Shown here: piece after piece, positions 14,539 to 22,133 of the stretch
Position numbering within the stretch: the stretch's first letter is position 1
How the letters are laid out: each line of letters begins with the position of its first letter
Source of the DNA: Peterkaempfera griseoplana
GTDB taxonomy: Bacteria > Actinomycetota > Actinomycetes > Streptomycetales > Streptomycetaceae
Length of the DNA stretch: 33,232 bases
Direction: 5' to 3'
Assembly (NCBI RefSeq): GCF_001418575.1
Contig: NZ_LIQR01000381.1
Span: 1-33,232, forward strand
Position numbers and translations under genes: made by a program
The notes under the pieces: generated by a model
The model's input: the letters and a program-made list of their open reading frames with translations, nothing else
What the model was told of the DNA's origin: nothing
Databases searched by the model: none

Positions 14539-15870
14539 CTACGCGGGGCGCGCCTCGGCCGCGGCACGGGCCGCCACCGGCAGCGCCGCCGCGATCCGCT
14601 CCACGGCCTGGGTGTCGTGGGAGGCGGAGACGAACCAGGACTCGAAGGCGGACGGCGGCAGATAGACGCCCTGAGCCAGCATGGCGTGGAAGAACGGGGT
14701 GAAGCGGAACGCCTCCTGGGCCCTGGCCCCGTCGTAGTCGGTGACCGGCGCCTCGCTGAAGAAGACCGAGAACATGTTGCCCGCGGTCTGCACCCGGTGC
14801 GCCACGCCCTCCTTGGTCAGCGCATCGGACACCAGCCCGGAGACCTCGGCGGCGACCCGGTCCACCGTGGCGTACACCTCGTCGGTGCAGTGCCGCAGCT
14901 GGGTCAGGCCGGCGGCGGTGGCGACCGGGTTACCGGAGAGGGTGCCCGCCTGGTAGACCGGGCCGGCCGGGGCCAGCTGGGCCATCACCTCGGCCCGGCC
15001 GCCGAAGGCCGCGGCCGGGAAGCCGCCGCCCATGACCTTGCCGAAGGTCAGCAGGTCCGGCGCCCAGCCCTCACGGGCCGCCTCCAGGCCGTACCAGCCG
15101 GCCCTGGAGACCCGGAAGCCGGTCATCACCTCGTCGGAGACGAAGAGCGCGCCGTTCTCCCGGCAGAGCTGGTGGAGGCCCTTGTTGAAGCCGGGCAGCG
15201 GCGGCACCACGCCCATGTTGCCGGGGGACGCCTCGGTGATCACACAGGCGATCTCGCCCGGGTGGGCGGCGAAGGCGGCCCGCACCGCGTCCAGGTCGTT
15301 GTAGGGCAGCACGATGGTGTCCCCGGCCTGTGCACCGGTGACTCCGGGGGTGTCCGGGAGGGCAAAAGTCGCCACACCTGAACCGGCGGCGGCCAGCAGG
15401 GCGTCAACATGACCGTGGTAGCAACCTGCGAACTTGACGACCTTGGCCCGGCCGGTGAAGCCGCGCGCCAACCGGATCGCCGACATGGTCGCCTCGGTGC
15501 CGGACGACACCAGGCGCACCTGCTCGACCGGTGTGACCCGCGCCACGATCTCCTCCGCGAGCTCCACCTCCCCCTGGCCGGGGGTTCCGAAGGAGGTGCC
15601 GCGGGCGACGGCCGCCTGGACGGCCTCCTGCACCGCGGGGTGGGAATGGCCGAGAATCATCGGTCCCCACGAGCAGACCAGGTCGACATACTGCCGACCG
15701 TCGGCATCGGTGAGGTACGGACCGGTACCGGACACCATGAACCGGGGCGTACCGCCCACGGCCTTGAAGGCACGCACCGGCGAGTTGACCCCGCCGGGGG
15801 TGACGATGGAGGCGCGCTCGAACCACGTCTGGGACACTGGGGCTTCGTAGGGGTAGCTCACAGAGGACAT
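14539..15870 (-). CDS. hemL: Glutamate-1-semialdehyde 2,1-aminomutase
   Basis: A 443-residue PLP enzyme of the class III aminotransferase fold that converts glutamate-1-semialdehyde to 5-aminolevulinate, the step after HemA in the C5 route to heme. The cofactor lysine is Lys278 in [41 protein letters not shown] and [10 protein letters not shown] are diagnostic. I chose ATG 15870 ([11 protein letters not shown]) from the expected length; an in-frame ATG at 15915 adds 15 residues and cannot be excluded, because the ribosome site (AAGGA) is rather distant. The matching hemA lies on the same strand some 10 kb further on. Confidence 0.9.
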   Translation of the reverse strand: MSSVSYPYEAPVSQTWFERASIVTPGGVNSPVRAFKAVGGTPRFMVSGTGPYLTDADGRQYVDLVCSWGPMILGHSHPAVQEAVQAAVARGTSFGTPGQGEVELAEEIVARVTPVEQVRLVSSGTEATMSAIRLARGFTGRAKVVKFAGCYHGHVDALLAAAGSGVATFALPDTPGVTGAQAGDTIVLPYNDLDAVRAAFAAHPGEIACVITEASPGNMGVVPPLPGFNKGLHQLCRENGALFVSDEVMTGFRVSRAGWYGLEAAREGWAPDLLTFGKVMGGGFPAAAFGGRAEVMAQLAPAGPVYQAGTLSGNPVATAAGLTQLRHCTDEVYATVDRVAAEVSGLVSDALTKEGVAHRVQTAGNMFSVFFSEAPVTDYDGARAQEAFRFTPFFHAMLAQGVYLPPSAFESWFVSASHDTQAVERIAAALPVAARAAAEARPA

Positions 15871-16104
15871 GGTCTCAAATCGTGTCCTTCCCACCGGCAT
15901 GTCCTGCCCGATCATCTGGAACGATGATCGGGGTACATCCTGCGGTACCGCTGAGCGGGCGGGCCGCAGCGCCTAGTCTGTCGGTTTCGGCGTATTCCGG
16001 TGAGGATGGTCCGAGTGTCCGAGCGTGACGACTCCGAGGGGACCGCGGGGCCCTCCCGGAGGGCCGCCGGTTCGGCGGGGAGAGGAAGGGGAGGTGGTGG
16101 CCGC

Positions 16105-16632
16105 GTGGGGGTGACCTACAAGTACTTCGGCGCGCCCGACCGTGCCACGGCCGCCCGTGTGCCCACCGCACTCGGCCGCGACGGACTCGGGCTCGACGCC
16201 GGGGAGCTGGGCACCCTGGGCCGCCTCGGCGACCTCATCGGCGCCGAGGAGCGCATCGAGGCGGAGGAGCGCGCCTACGAGCGCGAGGACGCCGTGGGCC
16301 GGCACCTCTCCACCAAGATCAAGCCGGAGACCATGAGCGCCATGGTCCTCACCGGCATCAAGGGCGTCCCCCTCCATCAGGTCCCGCCCCTGGAACTGGT
16401 GGTCCTGCACCCCGACTACGCCGTGGTCCAGCTCCCGTCCAGTGTCGTCGAACCGCTCCGCAAGGCCGACGAGACCGAGCTGGGCGCCGCCGCCTTCATC
16501 TGGTCCACCGTCCCCGACCGGCGCGGCCCGCGCGACGCCTTCGTCATCTACAAGATGCTCCACGAGTGGCAGGACTTCGCCAACCGTCTGCATGACGCGG
16601 GTCACCAACTCTTCTGCCTGGTCTGGCCCTGA
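16105..16632 (+). CDS. Conserved hypothetical protein
   Basis: A 175-residue soluble protein that I cannot assign to a named family. It starts with GVTYKYFGAPD, has an acidic/basic helical stretch (EERIEAEERAYEREDA) near residues 45-65, and ends in a compact, well-composed domain (LELVVLHPDYAVVQLPSSVV; MLHEWQDFANRLHDAGHQ). Composition and third-base GC are those of a real gene. GTG 16105 has GGGGAGG 10 nt upstream; GTG 16111 and an ATG further up are alternatives. It is divergent from hemL across 234 nt. Confidence 0.7.
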   Translation: MGVTYKYFGAPDRATAARVPTALGRDGLGLDAGELGTLGRLGDLIGAEERIEAEERAYEREDAVGRHLSTKIKPETMSAMVLTGIKGVPLHQVPPLELVVLHPDYAVVQLPSSVVEPLRKADETELGAAAFIWSTVPDRRGPRDAFVIYKMLHEWQDFANRLHDAGHQLFCLVWP

Positions 16633-16792
16633 CCTGCGGGTCCCGCAGTCTGTGACCTTCCTCTCAGCGCAGCCGGGAGCAGGGCCGCACGCCCGGCGGG
16701 GCCGTGGTGCGGGTGCACGGCGGCGCCGTGGTCCGCGACCACCGGCGACCCCTGCGTCCCGGCCTCCGACCGGCCGCCGTAGCCTCACCGTC

Positions 16793-17374
16793 ATGGACCT
16801 CCCCGACTGCGGCTGTCTGCTCTGCGACAGCGCCGCCGACGAAACCGCCTGGGACGCACGCGACAGCCGTATCGCGGCGAACATCCGCGAGTACGGCTGG
16901 AACGTCAACGGGGTGGCCGGCGGTGACCTGCCCGGCGACTGGTCCTACTCCATCGGACTCTGGCACACCCTGCGCAGTCCCGAGGTGAGCATCTTCGGCA
17001 TCCCCTCGCAGACCGGCATGCGCATCGTCAACGTCCTCGCCGGGCGGATCCGCCACGGGCATCCGCTCGAACCGGACCAGCGCCGCGGCGACGTCCTGGG
17101 CGGCGGCTTCCCGGTCGCGATCCGGCCCGTCCACCCCAGTTGGTACCCCAGCTTCTTCGGTGCCGGCGTCGACTTCCACCAGCGGCCGCCGCTGCCGATC
17201 ACGCAGATGTTCTGGCCGGACAGGCAGGGGCGCTTCCCCTGGGACGACGGAGTCGAGGAGACCTGCCGAGCCACCCAGCCGCTCCTGTGGACGCCCCGGG
17301 AGGAGTCCACCGGCCCATGGGCGGATGCGGAGCCCCCTCGGTACCGGCCCTGCGGGGATGCGGAGGCTCCCTGA
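16793..17374 (+). CDS. DUF4262 domain protein
   Basis: A 193-residue cytoplasmic protein. The cysteine-containing N-terminus (CGCLLC, Cys6/8/11) followed by DWSYSIGLWHTLRSPEVSIF (residues 49-68) is the DUF4262 pattern. The domain has no established biochemical role. The last 25 residues or so are acidic/proline-rich and variable. I chose ATG 16793 because the domain begins right after it and the preceding 160 nt are low-quality coding sequence; no strong ribosome site is visible. It converges on the broken flavoprotein gene. Confidence 0.75.
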   Translation: MDLPDCGCLLCDSAADETAWDARDSRIAANIREYGWNVNGVAGGDLPGDWSYSIGLWHTLRSPEVSIFGIPSQTGMRIVNVLAGRIRHGHPLEPDQRRGDVLGGGFPVAIRPVHPSWYPSFFGAGVDFHQRPPLPITQMFWPDRQGRFPWDDGVEETCRATQPLLWTPREESTGPWADAEPPRYRPCGDAEAP

Positions 17375-17453
17375 GGCCACCCGCCCTCCCGGCGCTGCCC
17401 CGACGACGGCCCGGGCCGGTCCGCGTCACCGCGCACCCGGGGCTGCCGGACGG

Positions 17454-18084
17454 TCAGCCGTAGAGGTGGTCGGCGTATCCCGAGCCGTAGTGGGCCTCCA
17501 GCTCCGCCAGGTCGGCGTCCGGCCGCTCCAGCGCCTTGCAGATCCGGGCGCGGGAGGGCACGGCCCCGGGCGCCCCGGTGTCGGGTCTCCACAGCCCTGA
17601 GCGGAGAAGGGCCTTGGGGCAGAAGACCTCCGCGATCTCGACCAGCAGGGCGAGCTGCGGACGGTGACCCCGAACGGCCAGCCGGTCGAAGAAGGGGGGC
17701 GTCCCGCAGCAGCCGGGCACGCCCGTTGATGCGCAGGGTGTCGGCGCGGCCGGGGATCATATGGACCAGGCCCACCTGCGGATTGCCGAGGACGTTGCGG
17801 AACCCGTCCGCCCGCCGGTTGCCCGGCCGCTCGGGCAGGGCAACGGTGGTGTCGCCCAGGATCAGGGTGAAGGAGCCCGCCGGGTCGCCCTTGGGCGATG
17901 CGTCGCAACTGCCGTCCGGGGCCGAGGTGGCGACCACGCAGAAGGACGACACGGCGAGCCACCGCCGGTCGTACTCGTGCAGCCGGTTCCGCACCTTGTC
18001 CGCCGCCGCGGCCGTGGGCGGCCTCAGCAGTTCGGTGAGCTCCTGCTCGGAGCCGACCTCCACATACCCGCTCTCCGCCGCCAT
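17454..18084 (-). pseudogene. Frameshifted FMN-binding flavoprotein (PPOX-type, MSMEG_1061-like)
   Basis: From ATG 18084 (GGGGGAG ribosome site) the frame encodes a pyridoxamine-5'-phosphate-oxidase-like split-barrel protein: ASPKGDPAGSF, ERPGNRRADGFRNVLGNPQV and DTLRINGRARLLRDAP are typical of the MSMEG_1061-like subgroup. At a run of six C (minus strand, 17699-17694) the frame is lost. The expected continuation, PFFDRLAVRGHRPQLALLVE through GLWRPDTG, resumes one frame over and ends at 17454. The span is 631 nt, one base more than a whole number of codons, so removing one C would restore about 209 residues. This is either a recent inactivation, a phase-variable tract or a sequencing error. 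The catalytic role of the family is unclear. Confidence 0.8.
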
Positions 18085-18178
18085 GGCCGCTCCCCCGACT
18101 TCCGATGGACCGTCAGCGCGCGTATCGCGTCGCATAATCGTCTCGCGCCGCCGGGCCCGCCCCCACCATGCTGCTGCC

Positions 18179-18799
18179 GTGGACGACACTCCGAGCCGGT
18201 TCCCGGCCGCCCTGAACACACTGCGTGCCGCCGCCCTGAACGCGGGCTTCACCATGTCCTGCGAGGAACGCACCGGCAGCCTGCTGAGCGTGCTCGCCGG
18301 CGCCCGCCCCGGCGGCCGCGTCCTGGAGCTCGGCACCGGCGTCGGCGAGGGCACCGCCTGGCTGCTCCACGGGATGGATGCGACCTCCCGGCTGGTCACC
18401 GTGGAGCTCGACGAGGCCGTCCAGACGGTCGCCCGGGGGCAGTTGGCGGACGACCCCAGGGTGGAGTGGGTGGCCGGGGACGCCGGGGCATGGCTGGAGG
18501 GGTACCGCGGTGAACCCTTCGACCTGGTCTTCGCCGACACCTGGCCCGGCAAGTTCACCCACCTCGACGAGGCCCTGGACCTGGTGGCACCCGGCGGGAC
18601 GTACCTGGTCGACGACCTCCGCCCGCAGCCCGGCTGGCCGGAGGACCACGCCACGGCCGTGGAGCACCTGCTGGCCGTACTGGAGGACCGTGGGGATCTG
18701 CGCACGGTCCGCCTCGACTGGTCCAGCGGCCTGCTGATGGCGGTGCGCGGCACCTGGCAGCCCGAGCAGCCCGGCCGGGCGCAGGACCCGGGGCGGTGA
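18179..18799 (+). CDS. Class I SAM-dependent methyltransferase, O-methyltransferase-like
   Basis: A 206-residue protein with the SAM-binding loop VLELGTGVGEGTAWLL (residues 48-63), acidic end of strand two in LVTVELDE, and DLVFADTWPGKF as the motif IV region. The layout resembles small catechol-O-methyltransferase-like enzymes; the substrate is unknown. I chose GTG 18179 from the domain start. There is no clear ribosome site, so the start is uncertain. It is divergent from the flavoprotein gene (94 nt apart) and its stop lies 4 nt before the LRR gene, so the two are probably co-transcribed. Confidence 0.8.
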   Translation: MDDTPSRFPAALNTLRAAALNAGFTMSCEERTGSLLSVLAGARPGGRVLELGTGVGEGTAWLLHGMDATSRLVTVELDEAVQTVARGQLADDPRVEWVAGDAGAWLEGYRGEPFDLVFADTWPGKFTHLDEALDLVAPGGTYLVDDLRPQPGWPEDHATAVEHLLAVLEDRGDLRTVRLDWSSGLLMAVRGTWQPEQPGRAQDPGR

Positions 18800-18803
18800 G
18801 GGC

Positions 18804-19529
18804 TTGGCCGTCCGGCTGAACTACTGGCGGCAGCCCCTGGGGGCGGTGCCCGAGGCAGTGTGGCGGGCGGCGGACGAGGTGGAGGTGCTGATCCTCGCGG
18901 AGACCGGGCTGACCGGACGGCTGCCGGAGCAGATCGGCCGGCTGAGCCGGCTGCGGACCCTGGATCTCGGCCACAACGCGCTGACCGCCGTACCCGGGCA
19001 GCTGGGCGCGCTGCCGGCGCTCACCGACTACCTCTATCTGCACGACAACCGGCTGACGGAACTTCCCGCCGCACTCGGCCGGCTGTCCGGGCTGCGCTAC
19101 CTCAACGTGGGCGACAACCGGCTGGCCGAACTCCCCGAGGAGATCGGCGGCATGGCCGGGCTGGTCGAGCTGCGGGCCGGACACAACCGGCTGACCGGGC
19201 TGCCCGGGTCGATCGGGCGGCTGAGCCGGCTGCGGGAGCTGTGGCTGCGCGGCAACGCCCTCAGCGGGCTGCCCGCGTCCATGGCCGGGCTGCGCGAGCT
19301 CAGGGAGCTGGAGCTGCGGGAGAACGACCTGACCCGGGTGCCGGAGCCGCTGGCCGGGCTGCCGCTGCTGCGGAGGCTGGATCTGCGCGGCAACCGGATC
19401 ACCACCCTGCCCGACTGGCTGCTGGGGCTTCCCTCACTGGAGAAGCTGGACCTGCGGTGGAACGACGTGGACGCCTCCCCGCACCTGCTGGCCGAGCTGG
19501 CGCGGGGAGGCTGCACGGTACTGCTGTGA
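18804..19529 (+). CDS. Leucine-rich repeat protein
   Basis: A 241-residue protein made almost entirely of about eight leucine-rich repeats of roughly 23 residues (pattern LxxLxxLxLxxNxLtxLPxxI, e.g. LRTLDLGHNALTAVP and LRRLDLRGNRITTLP). There is no signal peptide or other domain, so it is probably a cytoplasmic binding scaffold; the partner is unknown. TTG 18804 is the first start after the methyltransferase stop at 18799, implying coupled translation. Bacterial LRR proteins of this shape are scattered, and the sequence gives no functional clue beyond the pairing with the methyltransferase. Confidence 0.8.
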   Translation: MAVRLNYWRQPLGAVPEAVWRAADEVEVLILAETGLTGRLPEQIGRLSRLRTLDLGHNALTAVPGQLGALPALTDYLYLHDNRLTELPAALGRLSGLRYLNVGDNRLAELPEEIGGMAGLVELRAGHNRLTGLPGSIGRLSRLRELWLRGNALSGLPASMAGLRELRELELRENDLTRVPEPLAGLPLLRRLDLRGNRITTLPDWLLGLPSLEKLDLRWNDVDASPHLLAELARGGCTVLL

Positions 19530-19548
19530 CAGGCTGATTGACGCGTCA

Positions 19549-19917
19549 TCAGATGGCCGGGACTGCCACCCAGTAGCGGGTGTCATTGCTGAGGTTGGCC
19601 GAGTTGCCGTTGAGCTGGCCCTGGATCCAGTGGACCGCGTTCCGGTGGTTGTTGATGTCGGTGGTGCCCGGGTTGCTCAGACCGGAGGCCCCGTTGCGGT
19701 GTCCGGCGAACCAGGTGTGAATGCCGCAGTGGTTCCGGCTCTGGTGGAGGCAGGACACATCGGCGCTGAGACTGCTGTTGAGCACGGCGCCGTTGTTCCA
19801 CTGCGATGCGCTCTGGCCCGAGAAGGTGCTGCAGGCGACCCGGAGGTGCTCCAGGGCGCTGATGAGGGAAGCACCAGCCCGGTTCGGCGTCGATGGACAC
19901 GACAGAAATCCCCCGCG
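19549..19917 (-). pseudogene. Orphan 3' gene fragment, unknown family
   Basis: About 115 codons have normal protein composition (segments such as SASQWNNGAVLNSSLSADV, NHCGIHTWFAGHRNGASGL, SNDTRYWVAVPAI), with several Cys, Trp, His and Asn and less GC than the surroundings. No start codon is found in this frame after the terminator at 19939-19986. The open frame upstream runs through the chaplin gene in the wrong frame. A GTG in another frame near 19900 would need a frameshift to join. The likely reading is the C-terminal remnant of a secreted protein whose 5' part was lost. I do not recognise the family. Confidence 0.5.
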
Positions 19918-19938
19918 GCCGAAGTGCCCGGACAGCAG

Positions 19939-19986
19939 CGAGCCGCCGTCAGCCGCCCTGGGAGGTCGGCGGGTGACGGCGGCTCG
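19939..19986 (-). terminator. Terminator after minus-strand chaplin
   Basis: A perfect 13-bp stem (CGAGCCGCCGTCA and complement) with a 22-nt loop, 10 nt after the chaplin stop at 19997. Confidence 0.6.
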
Positions 19987-19996
19987 GAGCAGTCGG

Positions 19997-20242
19997 TCAG
20001 CCGGCGTTGACGCAGGTGTTGCCGAAGGCCGGGTTGATGGCGGCGATGAGGATGTTGACGGTGTTGCCGCAGACATTGACCGGCACCGAGACCGGCACCT
20101 GGACGACATTGCCGGAGATGACGCCGGGCGAGCCGATCGCGGCACCCTCGGCCTGCGAGCTCGCCATGGCGGAACCCGCACCCGCAGCGATCAGGCCGGC
20201 GGCGGCAAGGGAAACGGCAGCCACCTTCTTGGGCGCGTTCAT
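19997..20242 (-). CDS. Short chaplin (single domain)
   Basis: An 81-residue secreted surface protein. A signal peptide (MNAPKKVAAV, hydrophobic core, AMA cleavage near residue 27) precedes one chaplin domain: GSPGVISGNVVQVPVSVPVN, Cys58, then NPAFGNTCVNAG with Cys77. The two cysteines form the conserved disulfide of the family. Short chaplins assemble into amyloid-like films that lower surface tension and coat aerial hyphae and spores. ATG 20242 has a near-perfect TAAGGAG ribosome site. It diverges from the tandem chaplin pair across about 600 nt and has its own terminator. A loose ECF-like promoter (GGAACG, 16 nt, CGACAT) lies upstream. Confidence 0.92.
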   Translation of the reverse strand: MNAPKKVAAVSLAAAGLIAAGAGSAMASSQAEGAAIGSPGVISGNVVQVPVSVPVNVCGNTVNILIAAINPAFGNTCVNAG

Positions 20243-20836
20243 TGGTATCTCCTTAGTACTCTTGTATGTCGAACCGGACGCACTGGGCGTTCCCCCTGAG
20301 CAACGAGATCTCCGCCGCAAAGGCATGCCCGAGGTCGCGGATTCACTCGCAGGCAGCAATCGGCGCCGGACTGCCGCCCATCCGGGTGATCGCCCGGGGC
20401 CCGGCCGTTCCCGGGCGGCCGATGGCTCGTTCTCCAGCCCGAGGTCCTTGATTCACCACCTCGGGAGACCAGGCCATGCACGACAACGCCAGTACGACCC
20501 CTGCCGGACGCGCCGTCAACATGCCGCAGGCGGCGCGCATCAAGGCCGGGGCCGGCGTTGCCGCGCTCGGCTAGTCGCCCCTTCGGGCAGCTCCCGCAAC
20601 GGCGGATCGCCACCCGCAGGACCGCCTCGACATGCGAGGCATCGCGGCATGTGCCCACACTTCTCTGGGAACGGTGTGTGATCGTCCGACCACTCCGACT
20701 TGCGCCCCGGCGAAACACCGCCGAATAGGCCGCACGGGTGATCGCAACGAAATACCCGCATCCCAGGGGGTTGCATTCTCGTTCGTATGTCGCCCGCCGT
20801 CGTACGGTCGGGCAGAAAGACGGAGGAATTCCCACC
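20243..20836. other. Intergenic region between divergent chaplins
   Basis: This 594-nt stretch should hold promoters for both chaplin units. I found no clear match to the sigma-BldN pattern CGTAAC...CGTTGA. A CGTTGC (minus strand, near 20300) and a CGCAAC (near 20747) each match only half. One 32-codon frame with a ribosome site (20476-20574) is listed separately. The base composition is more AT-rich near 20700-20830, next to the plus-strand chaplin. Confidence 0.5.
20476..20574 (+). CDS. Possible 32-residue peptide, unknown
   Basis: A short frame, MHDNASTTPAGRAVN followed by an Ala/Gly-rich end, starts at ATG 20476 with GGGAGA 7 nt upstream and stops at TAG 20574. Composition is more balanced than typical noise, but the frame is short and has no recognisable motif or signal peptide. 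It may be a real small peptide, a gene remnant or chance. Confidence 0.25.
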   Translation: MHDNASTTPAGRAVNMPQAARIKAGAGVAALG

Positions 20837-21079
20837 ATGCGCTCTTTCAAGAAGGCTGCCGTTGTGACGGTCGCGGCCTCCGGAATGATTCTGGCCGGTG
20901 CCACTGCCGCGTCCGCCAGCAGCGACGCCGAGGCGGCCGCGGTCGGATCCCCCGGTGTGCTGTCCGGCAACGTGATCCAGGTTCCGATCAACATCCCGAT
21001 CAACCTGTGCGGCAACGGCATCAACGTTCTGGCGCTGCTCAACCCGACGTTCGGCAACACCTGCGCCAACGTCGGCTGA
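20837..21079 (+). CDS. Short chaplin (first of tandem pair)
   Basis: An 80-residue chaplin. The signal peptide ends near ASA (residues 25-27), followed by one domain: GSPGVLSGNVIQVPINIPIN, Cys58, NPTFGNTCANVG with Cys76. Expected to form amphipathic fibrils on the aerial hyphal surface. GGAGGAA provides a good ribosome site. The next chaplin starts 69 nt downstream on the same strand with a nearly identical domain, so the pair probably arose by tandem duplication. A weak hairpin lies between them. Confidence 0.93.
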   Translation: MRSFKKAAVVTVAASGMILAGATAASASSDAEAAAVGSPGVLSGNVIQVPINIPINLCGNGINVLALLNPTFGNTCANVG

Positions 21080-21096
21080 ACCAGCCGCCGAGTTCT

Positions 21097-21120
21097 CCGC
21101 CCGGCCCCCGGTGCGGGCGG
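21097..21120 (+). terminator. Weak hairpin between tandem chaplins
   Basis: A 7-bp stem (CCGCCCG/CGGGCGG) with a 10-nt loop in the 69-nt gap. It is too weak to be a secure terminator but could attenuate readthrough or stabilise the first mRNA's 3' end. Confidence 0.3.
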
Positions 21121-21148
21121 TAATCCCACCTGATCCAGGAGTTTTTCC

Positions 21149-21535
21149 ATGCGCAACATCAAGAAGGCTGTCTTCGTCTCCGCCGCCTCCCTCGGCGTGA
21201 TCGTGGCCGGCGCCACCGCCGCCGCCGCCCAGGGCGCCGACGCCGAGGCCGCCGCGGTCGGCAGCCCGGGTGTCGTCTCCGGCAACGTCGTCCAGGTTCC
21301 GATCGACATCCCGATCAACCTCTGCGGCAACTCGGTCAACATCGTCGGCATCCTCAACCCGGCCTTCGGCAACACCTGCATCAACGCCTCCGGCGACTTC
21401 CGTCGCCACTTCGGCCGCGGCCACGAGTCCGGCGGCGAGTTCAGCGGCCACGGCGAGCAGGCCGGCGGCGGCGGCTTCCACTCGCGCGGCAACGACAACG
21501 GCCGCGACAACCGCGACAACGACGACGACAACTGA
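21149..21535 (+). CDS. Chaplin with charged Gly/Asp/Asn-rich C-terminal tail
   Basis: A 128-residue protein: signal peptide to about residue 27, one chaplin domain (GSPGVVSGNVVQVPIDIPIN, Cys59, NPAFGNTCINA with Cys77), then a 47-residue hydrophilic tail (residues 82-128). The tail is rich in Gly, His, Arg and Glu, then Asn and Asp, ending GRDNRDNDDDN. Typical short chaplins stop right after the second Cys motif; long ones carry two domains and a sortase LPXTG signal. This one has neither, so it may be a surface-active protein whose tail stays soluble, binds cations or caps fibrils. CAGGAG is the ribosome site. A strong hairpin follows. Confidence 0.9.
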   Translation: MRNIKKAVFVSAASLGVIVAGATAAAAQGADAEAAAVGSPGVVSGNVVQVPIDIPINLCGNSVNIVGILNPAFGNTCINASGDFRRHFGRGHESGGEFSGHGEQAGGGGFHSRGNDNGRDNRDNDDDN

Positions 21536-21550
21536 TCGTCGGAACCGTCA

Positions 21551-21591
21551 GGCGCTGCCCCTCGGAGCCCGAGAGCCCGAGGGGCAGCGCC
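21551..21591 (+). terminator. Terminator after the tailed chaplin
   Basis: A perfect 15-bp stem (GGCGCTGCCCCTCGG and complement) with an 11-nt loop, 15 nt past the stop. The next gene starts only 35 nt beyond, so some readthrough is likely unless a promoter lies inside the stem region. Confidence 0.65.
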
Positions 21592-21626
21592 GTACGCCCG
21601 ATCAGTACCCGGAGAGGACAACAGCC

Positions 21627-22049
21627 ATGACGATCCTGTCCCGCGCGGGAGGCCGCGCAGTGGCCGCCGCCGGAGCCGCCGTACTCGGCGCGCTGGCCGT
21701 GCAGACGCCCGCCTTCGCGGCCGAGGCGCTGCCGGCCGGTTCGGCCGCGCCGACCAGTGCGACCCGGGCTCCGGGTGCCGCACTGCAGCCGCTGGACACC
21801 AAGGCGGCCCTGGGCACCCTGACCAAGACCACCGGCACCGCGCTGCGGCCGGTGACGGACCTGCGGCTGGACCCCTGGGCGAACTCGGGGGCGGACCCGC
21901 TCACCAACGGTGTCGCCGTACAGCCCAAGACCCCCAACGGCGCCACCCGGCCGCTCAGCACCCTTCCGCTGACCGCCCCCCTGAGCGGCGGCGGCGGCCT
22001 CAAGGACCTGCCGGTGCTCGGCCAGCTCTTCGGCCTGCTGCGGGGCTGA
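21627..22049 (+). CDS. Secreted Ala/Pro/Leu-rich small protein, unknown
   Basis: A 140-residue exported protein with a signal peptide (hydrophobic core VAAAGAAVLGALAV, cleavage near AFA, residue 31). The mature part is low in complexity, rich in Ala, Pro, Thr and Leu, has no Cys, and ends in a hydrophobic GLKDLPVLGQLFGLLRG. That end could be an amphipathic or surface-associating helix. I recall other small secreted proteins beside chaplin genes in Streptomyces, but I cannot name this family. GGAGAGG is a good ribosome site. It follows the tailed chaplin after a hairpin and shares the locus, suggesting a cell-surface role. Confidence 0.75.
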   Translation: MTILSRAGGRAVAAAGAAVLGALAVQTPAFAAEALPAGSAAPTSATRAPGAALQPLDTKAALGTLTKTTGTALRPVTDLRLDPWANSGADPLTNGVAVQPKTPNGATRPLSTLPLTAPLSGGGGLKDLPVLGQLFGLLRG

Positions 22050-22066
22050 CCCCGACCGGACAGGCA

Positions 22067-22115
22067 GACGCCCGAGGGGCCGGCTCCCAGCACGGGAGCC
22101 GGCCCCTCGGGCGTC
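22067..22115. terminator. Bidirectional terminator between secreted protein gene and hemB
   Basis: A perfect 22-bp inverted repeat with a 5-nt loop, the longest hairpin in the window. It sits 17 nt after the plus-strand stop (22049) and 18 nt after the minus-strand hemB stop (22134), so it can serve both convergent units. Confidence 0.85.
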
Positions 22116-22133
22116 AGCGGTCGCTGCGCGCGG

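Noticed and set aside
16945-18753. 602-codon minus-strand frame read as one protein
   Set aside because: Only 18084 to about 17700 resembles a protein (the flavoprotein N-terminal part). The rest is antisense to the methyltransferase and DUF4262 genes.
20243-20836. Sigma-BldN promoters for the chaplins
   Set aside because: CGTTGC and CGCAAC occur, but neither is paired with the other element at the right spacing.
20239-21783. 514-codon minus-strand frame across the tandem chaplins
   Set aside because: Low-complexity antisense frame; the plus strand encodes two textbook chaplins and a secreted protein.
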